DNA from: Octadecabacter temperatus
Lineage (GTDB): Bacteria; Pseudomonadota; Alphaproteobacteria; Rhodobacterales; Rhodobacteraceae
Assembly: GCF_001187845.1 (NCBI RefSeq)
Contig: NZ_CP012160.1
Coordinates: 1,984,001-2,048,000, forward strand
Direction of reading: 5' to 3'
Length of the DNA: 64,000 nt
The notes under the pieces are model-generated. The model saw nothing but the letters and a program-made list of their open reading frames with translations. It made no database searches and was not told the DNA's origin. Of this stretch, positions 8,519 through 16,316 are shown piece after piece. Made by a program: the position numbers and the translations under genes. Position 1 is the stretch's first letter. The number at the start of each line of letters is the position of its first letter.

Positions 8519-9736
8519 ATGGGCAACCCGCGTTTTCCAAATTCACGGCGTGTAATGTTCGCATCGGTCGCGCTACTGGCGCTTGCCGCATGTGATGAAG
8601 ACGGCAACATCCGAGGTCAAAATTTTGACTGGGATATGCGCAACTTGGGCGGTGGGTTTGACACCACAGACGCCGCGCGCAACCTCGCCGCGCGCCCACG
8701 CCCTGATGATCGCGGCGTTATTTCTTATCCGAATTATCAAGTGGTTGTGGCCGAACGCGGTGAAACCGTGCGCCAGATTGCTAGTCGTTTGAACCTTGAT
8801 GCAAATGAATTGGCGGCCTTCAACGGCGTAGATGCCGACATTCCGTTGCGCCGCGACGAAGTTGTGGCCCTCCCTGCCCGCGTTGCTGAACCGTCCCCTG
8901 CGACGGGCGCGATCACCAGCGGCCCGATCCAACCACCCGAAGTGAATGTCACTTCGCTGGCGTCTGACGCGATCGACCGCGCAGGTGTGCAAACGACAAC
9001 GCCTGCTGCTGTAACGCCTGCGCCGCAAACTGGCCGTGAGCCTGGCCTGCACCGCGTTGCACGTGGCGAAACGGCCTTCCAGATTGCGCGTCTTTATGAT
9101 GTGCCAGTCGCAGCCTTGGCTGAATGGAACGGTCTTGGCAGTGAACTGACAGTTCGCGAAGGCCAGCAATTGCTGATCCCTGTTGCAGGTGCAACACCAC
9201 CTAGCCCTGCAGCCGCAGCGGCCCCCGTCGTCGAAGCACCAGGCACTGGATCCGTGACACCGACACCGCCAAGCGCTGTAGTGCCACTACCGCCCGTTGA
9301 TGTGACACCAGAAACGCCGGAAACTGCGCCAGTAGCCCCTCCTGCGCCTGACATCGGCGAGGTGACGACCCCGTCGCCAGCCACGAGCGCACCGTTCATT
9401 CTGCCGGTAAACGGATCAATCATTCGCGAATACAATGCAGGTCGCAATGAAGGCATCGACATCGGTGTGCCAGCTGGCACAACCGTTAAAGCCGCAGCTG
9501 CGGGTACGGTTGCCGCGATCACGCAGAACACCAATGGCGCCCAGATTATCGTTGTCCGCCACACAGGAAACATCCTGACGGTCTACGTGAATGTCAGCAA
9601 TCTGACTGTGTCCAAGGACGATAGCGTGTCTCAGGGACAGGGCATGGCCTCTGTTGCGGAAGGCTCACCGAGCTTCCTGCACTTTGAGGTGCGTGATGGG
9701 TTGGAAAGCGTCGATCCGGCGGACTACCTGCCCTAA
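8519..9736 (+). CDS. nlpD: NlpD-like LysM/M23 lipoprotein with a degenerate active site
   Basis: The 405-residue protein has a lipoprotein signal ending in LLALAAC, two LysM peptidoglycan-binding repeats (about residues 75-120 and 180-228), a long Ala/Pro/Thr-rich linker and a C-terminal M23/LytM domain. In the LytM domain the usual metal ligand motif HxGxD reads NEGID and the YAH-type segment reads YVN, so zinc ligands are missing, as in E. coli NlpD. It is therefore probably an activator of a cell-wall amidase at division rather than a peptidase. The ATG at 8519 follows a GAGGAG ribosome site; the open frame begins 12 codons earlier. Confidence 0.88.
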   Translation: MGNPRFPNSRRVMFASVALLALAACDEDGNIRGQNFDWDMRNLGGGFDTTDAARNLAARPRPDDRGVISYPNYQVVVAERGETVRQIASRLNLDANELAAFNGVDADIPLRRDEVVALPARVAEPSPATGAITSGPIQPPEVNVTSLASDAIDRAGVQTTTPAAVTPAPQTGREPGLHRVARGETAFQIARLYDVPVAALAEWNGLGSELTVREGQQLLIPVAGATPPSPAAAAAPVVEAPGTGSVTPTPPSAVVPLPPVDVTPETPETAPVAPPAPDIGEVTTPSPATSAPFILPVNGSIIREYNAGRNEGIDIGVPAGTTVKAAAAGTVAAITQNTNGAQIIVVRHTGNILTVYVNVSNLTVSKDDSVSQGQGMASVAEGSPSFLHFEVRDGLESVDPADYLP

Positions 9737-9763
9737 ATCGACACACCCTTACGACCCGCAAGG

Positions 9764-10600
9764 CTATATTTTAATGCCTTTACGACCTGCTAGGTCGACA
9801 AAATACTGCCAAGCGACGCGACCGGACCTACTCCCTCGCGTCGCTTGCCATTCAATGGCTTCCGCGCGCAAGGTTTCATCGTCAATCGTGACACCGTGCG
9901 CATCGCAATAGCCGCGGATCATCGCAAGGTACTCGTCCTGATCACAGGGGTGGAAACCCAACCACAGCCCGAAGCGATCCGACAGGGATACCTTTTCCTC
10001 AACAGCTTCAGACGTGCTGATGGCCGTTTGCTGTTCGTTCTCGATCATGTCGCGCGGCATCAAATGGCGGCGGTTGGAGGTCGCATAAAGAACAACGTTT
10101 TCGGGCCGCCCTTCAATCCCACCATCAAGCACCGCCTTCAGCGATTTGTAATGGGCATCGTCATGGCCAAAGCTAAGGTCGTCACAGAACATGATGAACC
10201 GTTCAGGACGACCACGTAAAAGCGCCAGACAGCGACCAATGCTGGGCAGGTCTTCGCGTTGAACTTCAACGATCTTCAGGTCTTTGTGGGTCGCCTGAAC
10301 GTCGCCGTGTATCGCTTTGACAAGAGAAGACTTCCCCATACCACGCGCGCCCCAAAGAAGCGCGTTGTTAGCAGGTAAACCTTTGGCGAATTGCACCGTG
10401 TTCTCGTGAAGCGTGTCGCGGGATCGGTTGATGCCGACCAACAAAGACAGGTCAACACGGTTCACCGTTTCAACGGGCTGTAGACGGTCTGGGCCAGCGT
10501 GCCAAACATAGGCAGAAGCAGTGAAGTCTGGGACAGCAGCCGGCGCTGGGGCCAATCGCTCCAGCGCCGCTGCAATGCGTCCTAAGACTTCATCGTTCAC
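9764..10600 (-). CDS. DUF815 family AAA-type ATP-binding protein
   Basis: A 278-residue P-loop ATPase. Walker A is WGARGMGKSS (around residue 85) and Walker B is FIMFCDDLSF; an arginine-rich sensor segment follows (YATSNRRHLMPRDM). This matches the DUF815 family of AAA ATPases, whose cellular role is not known. The gene follows tatC with a four-base ATGA overlap and is the last gene of the tat unit. Immediately beyond the stop codon lies a second, out-of-frame copy of the last nine codons (see findings). Confidence 0.9.
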   Translation of the reverse strand: MNDEVLGRIAAALERLAPAPAAVPDFTASAYVWHAGPDRLQPVETVNRVDLSLLVGINRSRDTLHENTVQFAKGLPANNALLWGARGMGKSSLVKAIHGDVQATHKDLKIVEVQREDLPSIGRCLALLRGRPERFIMFCDDLSFGHDDAHYKSLKAVLDGGIEGRPENVVLYATSNRRHLMPRDMIENEQQTAISTSEAVEEKVSLSDRFGLWLGFHPCDQDEYLAMIRGYCDAHGVTIDDETLRAEAIEWQATRGSRSGRVAWQYFVDLAGRKGIKI

Positions 10601-11529
10601 GTGTTGGCCTCATCGTTTTCATCGATGTCTTCGCCCTCTTCTTCGTCTTCAAACCACAGACCTTCGGCCCGCAATTTCGCTTCGCGCTTTTTCTCAACGC
10701 GTGTCACGAGGAAGATGGAGATTTCGTAAAGACCGTAGACCACCACAAACAAAATCACCTGCGTGATAATATCTGGGGGCGTCACCAATGCGGCAAGCAA
10801 CAGAATACCAACAACCGCGTATTTACGCACGTTGCGCAGGCCCTCAGCGCTGACCAAACCAGCCTTGCCCATCAGGGTTAGCAGCACAGGTAGTTGGAAA
10901 CACATGCCAAAGGCCATGATGAATTTCAGCGTGATATCGAGGCTTTCGTTCACCTTACCGAAGAAGGTAATGCGAATGCCCTCGGCCACAGGCGCAGCTT
11001 CTGGCACGTTCTCAGGCAGATCGCCTGTAACAGAACGCATCAGGTCGGCAATCAGGGATGGAACATCCGCAAAGCCAAGGAAGAACGCCATCGCCAGCGG
11101 TGTGACGACGAAATGTGCGAACGATGCGCCAAGCAAGAACATCAGTGGCGATGCGATCAGGAAGGGCAGGAACGCGCCCTTTTCTTTGGAATAAAGCCCA
11201 GGCGCCACAAAGCGCCACAGCTGGTACCCGATGACTGGGAACGCCAACACAAAGCCAAACACCATCGAAATTCGGAACAAGGTAAACAGATATTCTTGCG
11301 GAGAGGTGTACTGCATCGTCGGGCTTGGATCGCCCAGCTCACGCAATGTCGCTTCAATCGGTTCGAGCAAGAATTGAAGGATCGGTTCGGCAACGACGAA
11401 GGCAATAACGATGCCCACGATAAACGCCATGACCGCACGGATCAGTCGCGTGCGCAGTTCAGCCAAATGTTCGATCAGCGGCGCTGCGCTGTCTTCAATG
11501 CCGTCTTCGTTTGTGTCGGTATCGCTCAT
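10597..11529 (-). CDS. tatC: Sec-independent protein translocase TatC
   Basis: TatC is the six-helix receptor of the twin-arginine translocase and binds the signal peptide with TatB. The 310-residue protein begins with an acidic stretch, then the conserved AAPLIEHLAELRTRLIRAV opening, and shows the expected helices plus the FPVIGYQLWRFVAPGLYxxE segment. Its C-terminus extends about 40 residues beyond the last helix in a very acidic tail (EDEEEGEDIDENDEANT). It overlaps tatB upstream and the DUF815 gene downstream by four bases each, so the unit is translationally coupled. Confidence 0.97.
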   Translation of the reverse strand: MSDTDTNEDGIEDSAAPLIEHLAELRTRLIRAVMAFIVGIVIAFVVAEPILQFLLEPIEATLRELGDPSPTMQYTSPQEYLFTLFRISMVFGFVLAFPVIGYQLWRFVAPGLYSKEKGAFLPFLIASPLMFLLGASFAHFVVTPLAMAFFLGFADVPSLIADLMRSVTGDLPENVPEAAPVAEGIRITFFGKVNESLDITLKFIMAFGMCFQLPVLLTLMGKAGLVSAEGLRNVRKYAVVGILLLAALVTPPDIITQVILFVVVYGLYEISIFLVTRVEKKREAKLRAEGLWFEDEEEGEDIDENDEANT

Positions 11530-11693
11530 TTCGCGTCCTTGCTCGGCGTCTTAGCCTTCGGCGTGGTTTTCTTGGGGGCAGGCTTTTTAGCAGCCGCCTT
11601 CTTCGCAACAGGCTTTTTCTTCGCAGCTGGCTTCTTGGCTGCCGGTTTCTTAGCAGCCGCCTTCTTAGGCGTCGCTTTGGCAGCCTCAGATTT
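11526..11693 (-). repeat. tatB: Ala/Lys/Pro-coding repeat tract at the tatB 3' end
   Basis: About 55 codons made of near-repeats of AAAKK and PAAKK units. The tract is coding, in frame, and has histone-H1-like composition. Confidence 0.8.
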
Positions 11694-12122
11694 CGCAACC
11701 GACGCCGCCTCAGCAGCCTCTTGCGCCTTTTCAGACGCCATGCGGTCTTCGGCGGCTTTCGCCATTGCTTTGTCGATCTTTTCTTTATTGGCAGCGCGCT
11801 CATCCGATAGTTTGGATTTCAACGCTTCCGTTTCACCGCCGCCCTTAAGGGTCGACTTCACGGCCCCCTGTGATGCTTCGCGGATCTTATCGACGCCGAA
11901 CTTTTGCGGGTTTGCAGCGGCTTTGATGGTTTTGTTGATGTCCTTCATGCCCGTTTCATCGGCAGCGGCATTCATTGCGCTGGAAAACTCCCGCGCCATG
12001 CCTTTCGCCTTACCAACGAATTGGCCGACCTGTCGAAACAGGTTCGGAAGGTCTTTCGGGCCGATGACGATCAACGCCACGACCCCGACAACCAACATCT
12101 CCATCCAGCTTAGATTAGGCAT
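11526..12122 (-). CDS. tatB: Sec-independent protein translocase TatB with a long Ala/Lys tail
   Basis: TatB pairs with TatC to recognise twin-arginine signal peptides. The 198-residue protein starts with the typical MPNLSWMEMLVVGVVALIV helix, the glycine-proline hinge (GPKDLP) and an amphipathic helix (LFRQVGQFVGKAKGMAREF). From about residue 144 the protein is a low-complexity lysine/alanine/proline tail with AAKKPAAKK repeats, much like the linkers in the NuoE and HhH proteins of this window. tatB lies 38 bases downstream of tatA and overlaps tatC by four bases. Confidence 0.95.
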   Translation of the reverse strand: MPNLSWMEMLVVGVVALIVIGPKDLPNLFRQVGQFVGKAKGMAREFSSAMNAAADETGMKDINKTIKAAANPQKFGVDKIREASQGAVKSTLKGGGETEALKSKLSDERAANKEKIDKAMAKAAEDRMASEKAQEAAEAASVAKSEAAKATPKKAAAKKPAAKKPAAKKKPVAKKAAAKKPAPKKTTPKAKTPSKDAK

Positions 12123-12160
12123 TCTACGCCCCCCGCTCTGTGTAGGTGTTCACAGGTGAC

Positions 12161-12373
12161 TTAAACTTTGTCTTCGTCGGACGGTGTCACGTCTTTAGCG
12201 TCTTCAGCGAGTGTTTCTTCAAGCTCTTTGCCGCCATCATCAACGCCCTTTTTGAACGCTGTAATGCCTTTGCCAACTTCGCCCATCAGCGACGAAATCT
12301 TGCCGCGTCCAAACAGGACCAGCACAACAACTGCGATCAAAAGAAGACCCGGAAGGCCGATATTATTAAGCAT
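12161..12373 (-). CDS. tatA: Sec-independent protein translocase TatA
   Basis: TatA oligomerises to form the protein-conducting element of the Tat pathway. The 70-residue product starts at [20 protein letters not shown], with the single transmembrane helix, the [17 protein letters not shown] hinge/amphipathic helix with the conserved FG pair, and an acidic tail. The longer open frame upstream is not used; the start codon is at 12373. It is the first gene of tatA-tatB-tatC-DUF815 and is divergent from the WYL regulator across a 195-base region that must hold both promoters. Confidence 0.95.
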   Translation of the reverse strand: MLNNIGLPGLLLIAVVVLVLFGRGKISSLMGEVGKGITAFKKGVDDGGKELEETLAEDAKDVTPSDEDKV

Positions 12374-12508
12374 GTATTCTCTCCAAGAGTGGCAGGCGGT
12401 TTTGCCCGCATTGGCTTTGCAGAACATAGAAGTAGTGATGCATCTCGTGTTTTGGAAGGGGAAAAGTGCATTTTGGTCCCCTAATACACAAGGGTTTGGC
12501 TGGTATTG

Positions 12509-12551
12509 TGACACTTTTCTGGCAGTTGACAGATTTTTGGCATAAGTTGAC
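12509..12551 (+). promoter_or_regulatory. 18-bp-periodic TGACA/TGGCA direct repeats upstream of the WYL regulator
   Basis: TGACA occurs at 12509 and 12527, TGGCA at 12520 and 12538, both pairs spaced exactly 18 bases, and a further TGAC at 12548. Each TGACA-N6-TGGCA unit is nearly palindromic. A TTGACA -35 hexamer (12526-12531) lies inside the second copy. The site is 17-60 bases before the regulator start, which suggests autoregulation, by inference. Confidence 0.45.
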
Positions 12552-12568
12552 TTCAAAGGAGCCTTTCC

Positions 12569-13255
12569 ATGCGACGTGCCGACAGATTGATGAACTTGAT
12601 TCGACACCTGCGCGACGGGCACTTGCACCGCGCCAGCGACTTGGCTGAGGCGATGAAAGTATCCGTGCGTACAATCTATCGCGACATGGACACGCTGGCG
12701 AAATCGGGCGTACCCATTGAGGGGGAGCGCGGCACAGGCTACCGCGTCACAGCCGCAATCACCCTGCCCCCGCTGAACCTGTCGATGGCAGAGCTTGAAG
12801 CCTTGCACGTTGGTCTTGCCGCGATGAGCCAAGCACAGGACACCGACCTTGCAGCGGCCGCATCAAGCCTTGCATCAAAACTGGATGGCGTCTTGCCCGA
12901 AGAAAACGCCCCACGGTCCTTGGCCGTGTATCCGTTCGCGGACGCCGCACGGGGCTTTCAGCATTTACCCAAAATTCGCAGCGCCATTCGTGCACGCCAA
13001 AAGCTACTGATCAATTTGGGGGTGCGTGATCGCACAGTGCGCCCGCTTCAATTGGATTATTGGGGCCGGCTTTGGACCTGCATCGTTTGGTGTGACACGA
13101 CCCGCAAATTTGACGAGCTACGCATTGACCAGATCACGTCACTGCGCATTTTGCCGAGCTTGTTTGTCGAAGAAGAAGGTAAACGACTTGAGGACTACCG
13201 TTCAGGCCGTGCGCGGGAAGATGAAACAGCGGTCGCGCCGGATCATCAACCATAG
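12569..13255 (+). CDS. YafY-type HTH/WYL transcriptional regulator
   Basis: The 228-residue protein has an N-terminal helix-turn-helix of the HTH_11 type ([15 protein letters not shown], then [20 protein letters not shown]) and a C-terminal WYL-like ligand-sensing domain (from about residue 130). Such regulators usually act on a neighbouring detoxification or metabolic gene; no obvious target adjoins it on the same strand. An AAAGGAG ribosome site precedes the ATG. Its last 54 bases overlap the 3' end of the convergent ABC ATPase gene. The WYL core is degenerate (WTCIVWCD). Confidence 0.9.
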   Translation: MRRADRLMNLIRHLRDGHLHRASDLAEAMKVSVRTIYRDMDTLAKSGVPIEGERGTGYRVTAAITLPPLNLSMAELEALHVGLAAMSQAQDTDLAAAASSLASKLDGVLPEENAPRSLAVYPFADAARGFQHLPKIRSAIRARQKLLINLGVRDRTVRPLQLDYWGRLWTCIVWCDTTRKFDELRIDQITSLRILPSLFVEEEGKRLEDYRSGRAREDETAVAPDHQP

Positions 13256-14281
13256 GATCGTACCCTTCTTGGGCAAGAAGACTGACGGAATGACCGCCTT
13301 CATTTCAGTTCCGTCATCCAAGCTGAACTCCACAAGGCTTTCAAACCCCATAAAGCGTGCGCGCTTCACCGTGCCGCGCACAGGCGTGCCCTCGGCGATG
13401 GTCGCATTCGGGCCTTTACCGTGGCGGTCAAAGTCGATTTTGACGTGTTGGGGGCGGATAACAATATCCACAACCGTTCCGTCAGCCATGCCTGGCACAA
13501 GGAATTGACCAAAGTCAGTTTGCGCCAAAGCGCCGTTAACTTTAGCGGACACACTGTTGATATCACTAAAGAAACCAGCGGCCTCTTTATCAACGGGTGT
13601 ATTGTAGATGTTATAGGGCGCGCCCCGTTGAACGATCTTACCGTTGCGCATCAACGCGATCTCATCCGCCATGCGCATGGCTTCGCCAGGTTCATGTGTG
13701 ACCAGTAAAACGGCGGTGCCTTCTGCCTTCAACACGTCCAGTGTTTCATCGCGAATATCGTCGCGTAGGCGGTCATCTAACCCGCTGAACGGTTCATCCA
13801 TCAACATGATGCGCGGGCGTGGTGCGAGGGCACGGGCAAGGGCCACGCGCTGCTGCTCGCCACCTGAAAGCTCATGCGGGTAGTTGTCGATGTGGGACAG
13901 CATGCCGACTTTGCCCAGCAGTTCTTCTACCCGAGCGCGATTTTTTGATGCACGACCTTTCAGCCCGTAAGCAACATTTCCAGCAACGGACAAATGAGGG
14001 AATAGCGCGAAATCTTGAAACATCAGGCCGATACCGCGCCCCTCAGGCGGGACACGGTACTTGCCGTCGCAGATCATTTCCCCATCAACGAAGATCGACC
14101 CAGACTCCTGCGTCTCAATCCCTGCGATCATGCGCAGCGTGGTCGACTTACCGCAGCCAGACGGCCCAAGCAGACAGGTCACCTGCCCCGGCATCACTGA
14201 CAGCGACACATCATCCACCACACGCCGCCCACCAAAGCTGCGCATCAGATTGCGAATTTCGAGGCGGGGCGTATCCGTCAC
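13202..14281 (-). CDS. ABC transporter ATP-binding protein (FbpC/PotA type)
   Basis: A 359-residue importer ATPase. It has Walker A GPSGCGKST, Q-loop FQDFALFPHL, signature LSGGEQQRVALARA, Walker B IMLMDEPFSGLD and the H-loop His in LLVTHE, followed by a C-terminal TOBE-like regulatory domain (residues about 240-359). The sequence is closest in style to ATPases for ferric iron or spermidine/putrescine. No permease or binding-protein gene is adjacent, so it is an orphan ATPase here and its substrate is unknown. The 3' end overlaps the convergent WYL regulator. Confidence 0.9.
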   Translation of the reverse strand: MTDTPRLEIRNLMRSFGGRRVVDDVSLSVMPGQVTCLLGPSGCGKSTTLRMIAGIETQESGSIFVDGEMICDGKYRVPPEGRGIGLMFQDFALFPHLSVAGNVAYGLKGRASKNRARVEELLGKVGMLSHIDNYPHELSGGEQQRVALARALAPRPRIMLMDEPFSGLDDRLRDDIRDETLDVLKAEGTAVLLVTHEPGEAMRMADEIALMRNGKIVQRGAPYNIYNTPVDKEAAGFFSDINSVSAKVNGALAQTDFGQFLVPGMADGTVVDIVIRPQHVKIDFDRHGKGPNATIAEGTPVRGTVKRARFMGFESLVEFSLDDGTEMKAVIPSVFLPKKGTILWLMIRRDRCFIFPRTA

Positions 14282-14357
14282 TAACTAAGCCTTTAATCCT
14301 TACCGAATAAATCGGGTATAGATCGCAGATAGCAACGCACCCAGCTCAGGGCAAGTG

Positions 14358-15137
14358 TCAGAGCGTCGCGTTTACAGCGCCGCCGTCGAGCAACAGGTTT
14401 TGCCCAACGATAAAGCCTGCGTGCTGGGAACACAGAAACGCACAAGCAGCGCCAAATTCCTCACGGGTGCCGTAACGCCCCGCTGGAATGGTCGCTTCGC
14501 GGTTTGTTTTGGCCTGATCCATGGAAATGCCCTGCGCCGTACTAACGCCCGTATCCAGCTGGATCGCACGGTCCGTCGCGTGAATACCCGGAAGCAAATT
14601 GTTGATCGTGACACCACTGCCCGCAACTTGGCGCGATGTTCCCGCTACAAACCCCGTCAATCCCGTGCGGGCAGAGTTGGACAGGCCGAGCGCAGGAATG
14701 GGGGCCTTCACCGAACCGGACGTGATGTTCACGACACGGCCCCAGCCTTTATCAATCATGGCAGGCATCAGTGCCGTTATCAGCGCGATCGGTGTCAGCA
14801 TGTTGGCATCAAGCGCGGCAATGAAATCATCGCGGTCCCAATCAGACCACATCCCCGGAGGCGGCCCACCCGCGTTTGTCACAAGAATATCAACATCTTG
14901 GGCCGCATCAATCACAGCCTTTTGGCCCTCAGCCGTTGTTACATCCGCGACCACTGTCACAACATCAACGCCGTAGGTTTCGCGAATCTCTGCGGCAGTT
15001 GCCTCCAGCGCGTCGACACCGCGCGCGTTCATAACCAAATCAACGCCTTCAGCTGCCAATGCCTCGGCACAGCCGCGCCCCAAACCCTTTGATGACGCGC
15101 AAACCAATGCCCGCTTACCTTTGATGCCCATGTCCAT
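14358..15137 (-). CDS. SDR family oxidoreductase with a non-canonical active site
   Basis: This 259-residue SDR has a cofactor motif CASSKGLGRG and NAG motif (TNAGGPPPG). At the catalytic site, the position of Tyr-x-x-x-Lys reads S-N-S-A-R (GLSNSARTGL), so Tyr is replaced by Ser and Lys by Arg, while the preceding TSGS serine is kept. A subgroup of bacterial SDRs shares this arrangement, and its activity is uncertain. The start at 15137 follows GGGAG. The ABC ATPase gene lies 76 bases downstream on the same strand. Confidence 0.85.
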   Translation of the reverse strand: MDMGIKGKRALVCASSKGLGRGCAEALAAEGVDLVMNARGVDALEATAAEIRETYGVDVVTVVADVTTAEGQKAVIDAAQDVDILVTNAGGPPPGMWSDWDRDDFIAALDANMLTPIALITALMPAMIDKGWGRVVNITSGSVKAPIPALGLSNSARTGLTGFVAGTSRQVAGSGVTINNLLPGIHATDRAIQLDTGVSTAQGISMDQAKTNREATIPAGRYGTREEFGAACAFLCSQHAGFIVGQNLLLDGGAVNATL

Positions 15138-15200
15138 TGAAAAGTCTCCCGTTTGAGGTCATTAGCTTTCATCAGCAATCGCCCATCACAGGACCGATCG

Positions 15201-15240
15201 TTGACCATATTTCGCCCCATTTCTAAGGTAAGTTTCTTAG
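15201..15240 (+). promoter_or_regulatory. candidate promoter with overlapping inverted repeat, upstream of the Hint gene
   Basis: TTGACC (15201-15206) and TAAGGT (15224-15229) are spaced 17 bases. The inverted repeat CTAAG/CTTAG (15223-15240) covers the -10 element and could be an operator. It lies 35-75 bases before the Hint-protein start and also upstream of the divergent SDR. Confidence 0.35.
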
Positions 15241-15274
15241 TAATGGCCACCCTTGTTTGAGTAGAGTACCCCGA

Positions 15275-16258
15275 ATGCCTGAAACTGCCCGCAACACCAT
15301 CGCTGTTTTCGCGTCCGACATGTTCGTTGTCACTGACGGCGTCGCTGAGGGTGACGGCATTGCATTCATGGACGAGCTCGTCCTTGATGACGTTTATCAA
15401 ATGATCGCGGACACGCCCCGTAAGGCCCTAACTTACGAAAAGGGTGACGGAACTGCGTTTGTGATCGCCGACGACTCCGAGATCGGAGCGCCAGGAAATT
15501 TGCTCTACCTCGACTGCGTCATCACGCTTATGGCGCCAGACAGCACAACCTACGAAGCGCTGATCTTGGTTGAAGTCGAAGGCGATGAAGCGGCAGAAGT
15601 TTATCTAATGCCACTGGCCAATCTGCAGGCTGAATATGATTACCGCCTTGTCGGTGCGGACCGCGATACGGCTGCGGCCAAGTTCGGCGATGTTGCTTGT
15701 GTGCGATTTGCCCGTGGTACGCACATCACGCTGGCATCCGGCGCACAGGTTCCAATTGAAGATCTCAAAATCGGTGACCGCGTGCTGACCCGCGACGCTG
15801 GACCGCAAGAAATCCGCTGGATCGGGGAAACCACTTTGCGCGCAGTCGGGGATTACGCCCCCGTCGTGATTACCGAGGGCGCATTGTTCAACACCCGCGA
15901 CTTGGTTCTCAGCCCCGATCACCGCCTGTTTATCTATCAACGCGAAGACAAGCTTGGTGCTGGCCGATCTGAGGTTCTTGTCAAAGTGCGCCACCTCATC
16001 AATGACGACACCGTCTATCAGAAGGATGGTGGGTTTGTTGATTTCTTCCAGATCCTTTTTGACGATCATCAGATTATCTACGCCGAAGGCATTGCCGCTG
16101 AAACGTTGCTGGTTGATGCCCGCACCCGCGCTGCTCTGCCGGCTGAGGCAGGCGCGGCCGAACACATGGACGCTCCGCATCGCGATTTCGAAGTGACCGA
16201 AAGCCTCGCCAACCGCCCAGATATTGTGTCGCTTTTGAAAAAGGCGTCCTCAAGCTAG
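15275..16258 (+). CDS. Hint-domain protein (Hint_2), splice nucleophile absent
   Basis: The 327-residue protein has an N-terminal beta-rich region with acidic patches (residues 1-140) and a Hedgehog/intein-like Hint_2 domain (residues about 145-290) with GTHITLASG, IEDLKIGDRVLTRD and SPDHRLFIYQR. Hint domains that cleave or splice begin with Cys or Ser just before the GT motif. Here the sequence is RFARGT, with Arg at that place, so self-cleavage is unlikely. Such proteins are common in Rhodobacteraceae, often as surface or secreted proteins; no signal peptide is visible. The ATG at 15275 is preferred to a TTG six codons upstream. Confidence 0.85.
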   Translation: MPETARNTIAVFASDMFVVTDGVAEGDGIAFMDELVLDDVYQMIADTPRKALTYEKGDGTAFVIADDSEIGAPGNLLYLDCVITLMAPDSTTYEALILVEVEGDEAAEVYLMPLANLQAEYDYRLVGADRDTAAAKFGDVACVRFARGTHITLASGAQVPIEDLKIGDRVLTRDAGPQEIRWIGETTLRAVGDYAPVVITEGALFNTRDLVLSPDHRLFIYQREDKLGAGRSEVLVKVRHLINDDTVYQKDGGFVDFFQILFDDHQIIYAEGIAAETLLVDARTRAALPAEAGAAEHMDAPHRDFEVTESLANRPDIVSLLKKASSS

Positions 16259-16316
16259 TCCTATCAACACGTAGTCTTGATTGCTCTTGTCGAGGTGTCC
16301 CGATATAGCGCGACAC

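Noticed and set aside
10894..12159. Long open frame on the + strand (about 421 codons) across tatC and tatB
   Set aside because: It lies antisense to two clear tat genes, has an improbable composition (many His, Gln, Arg) and no family features; it results from codon bias on the real strand.
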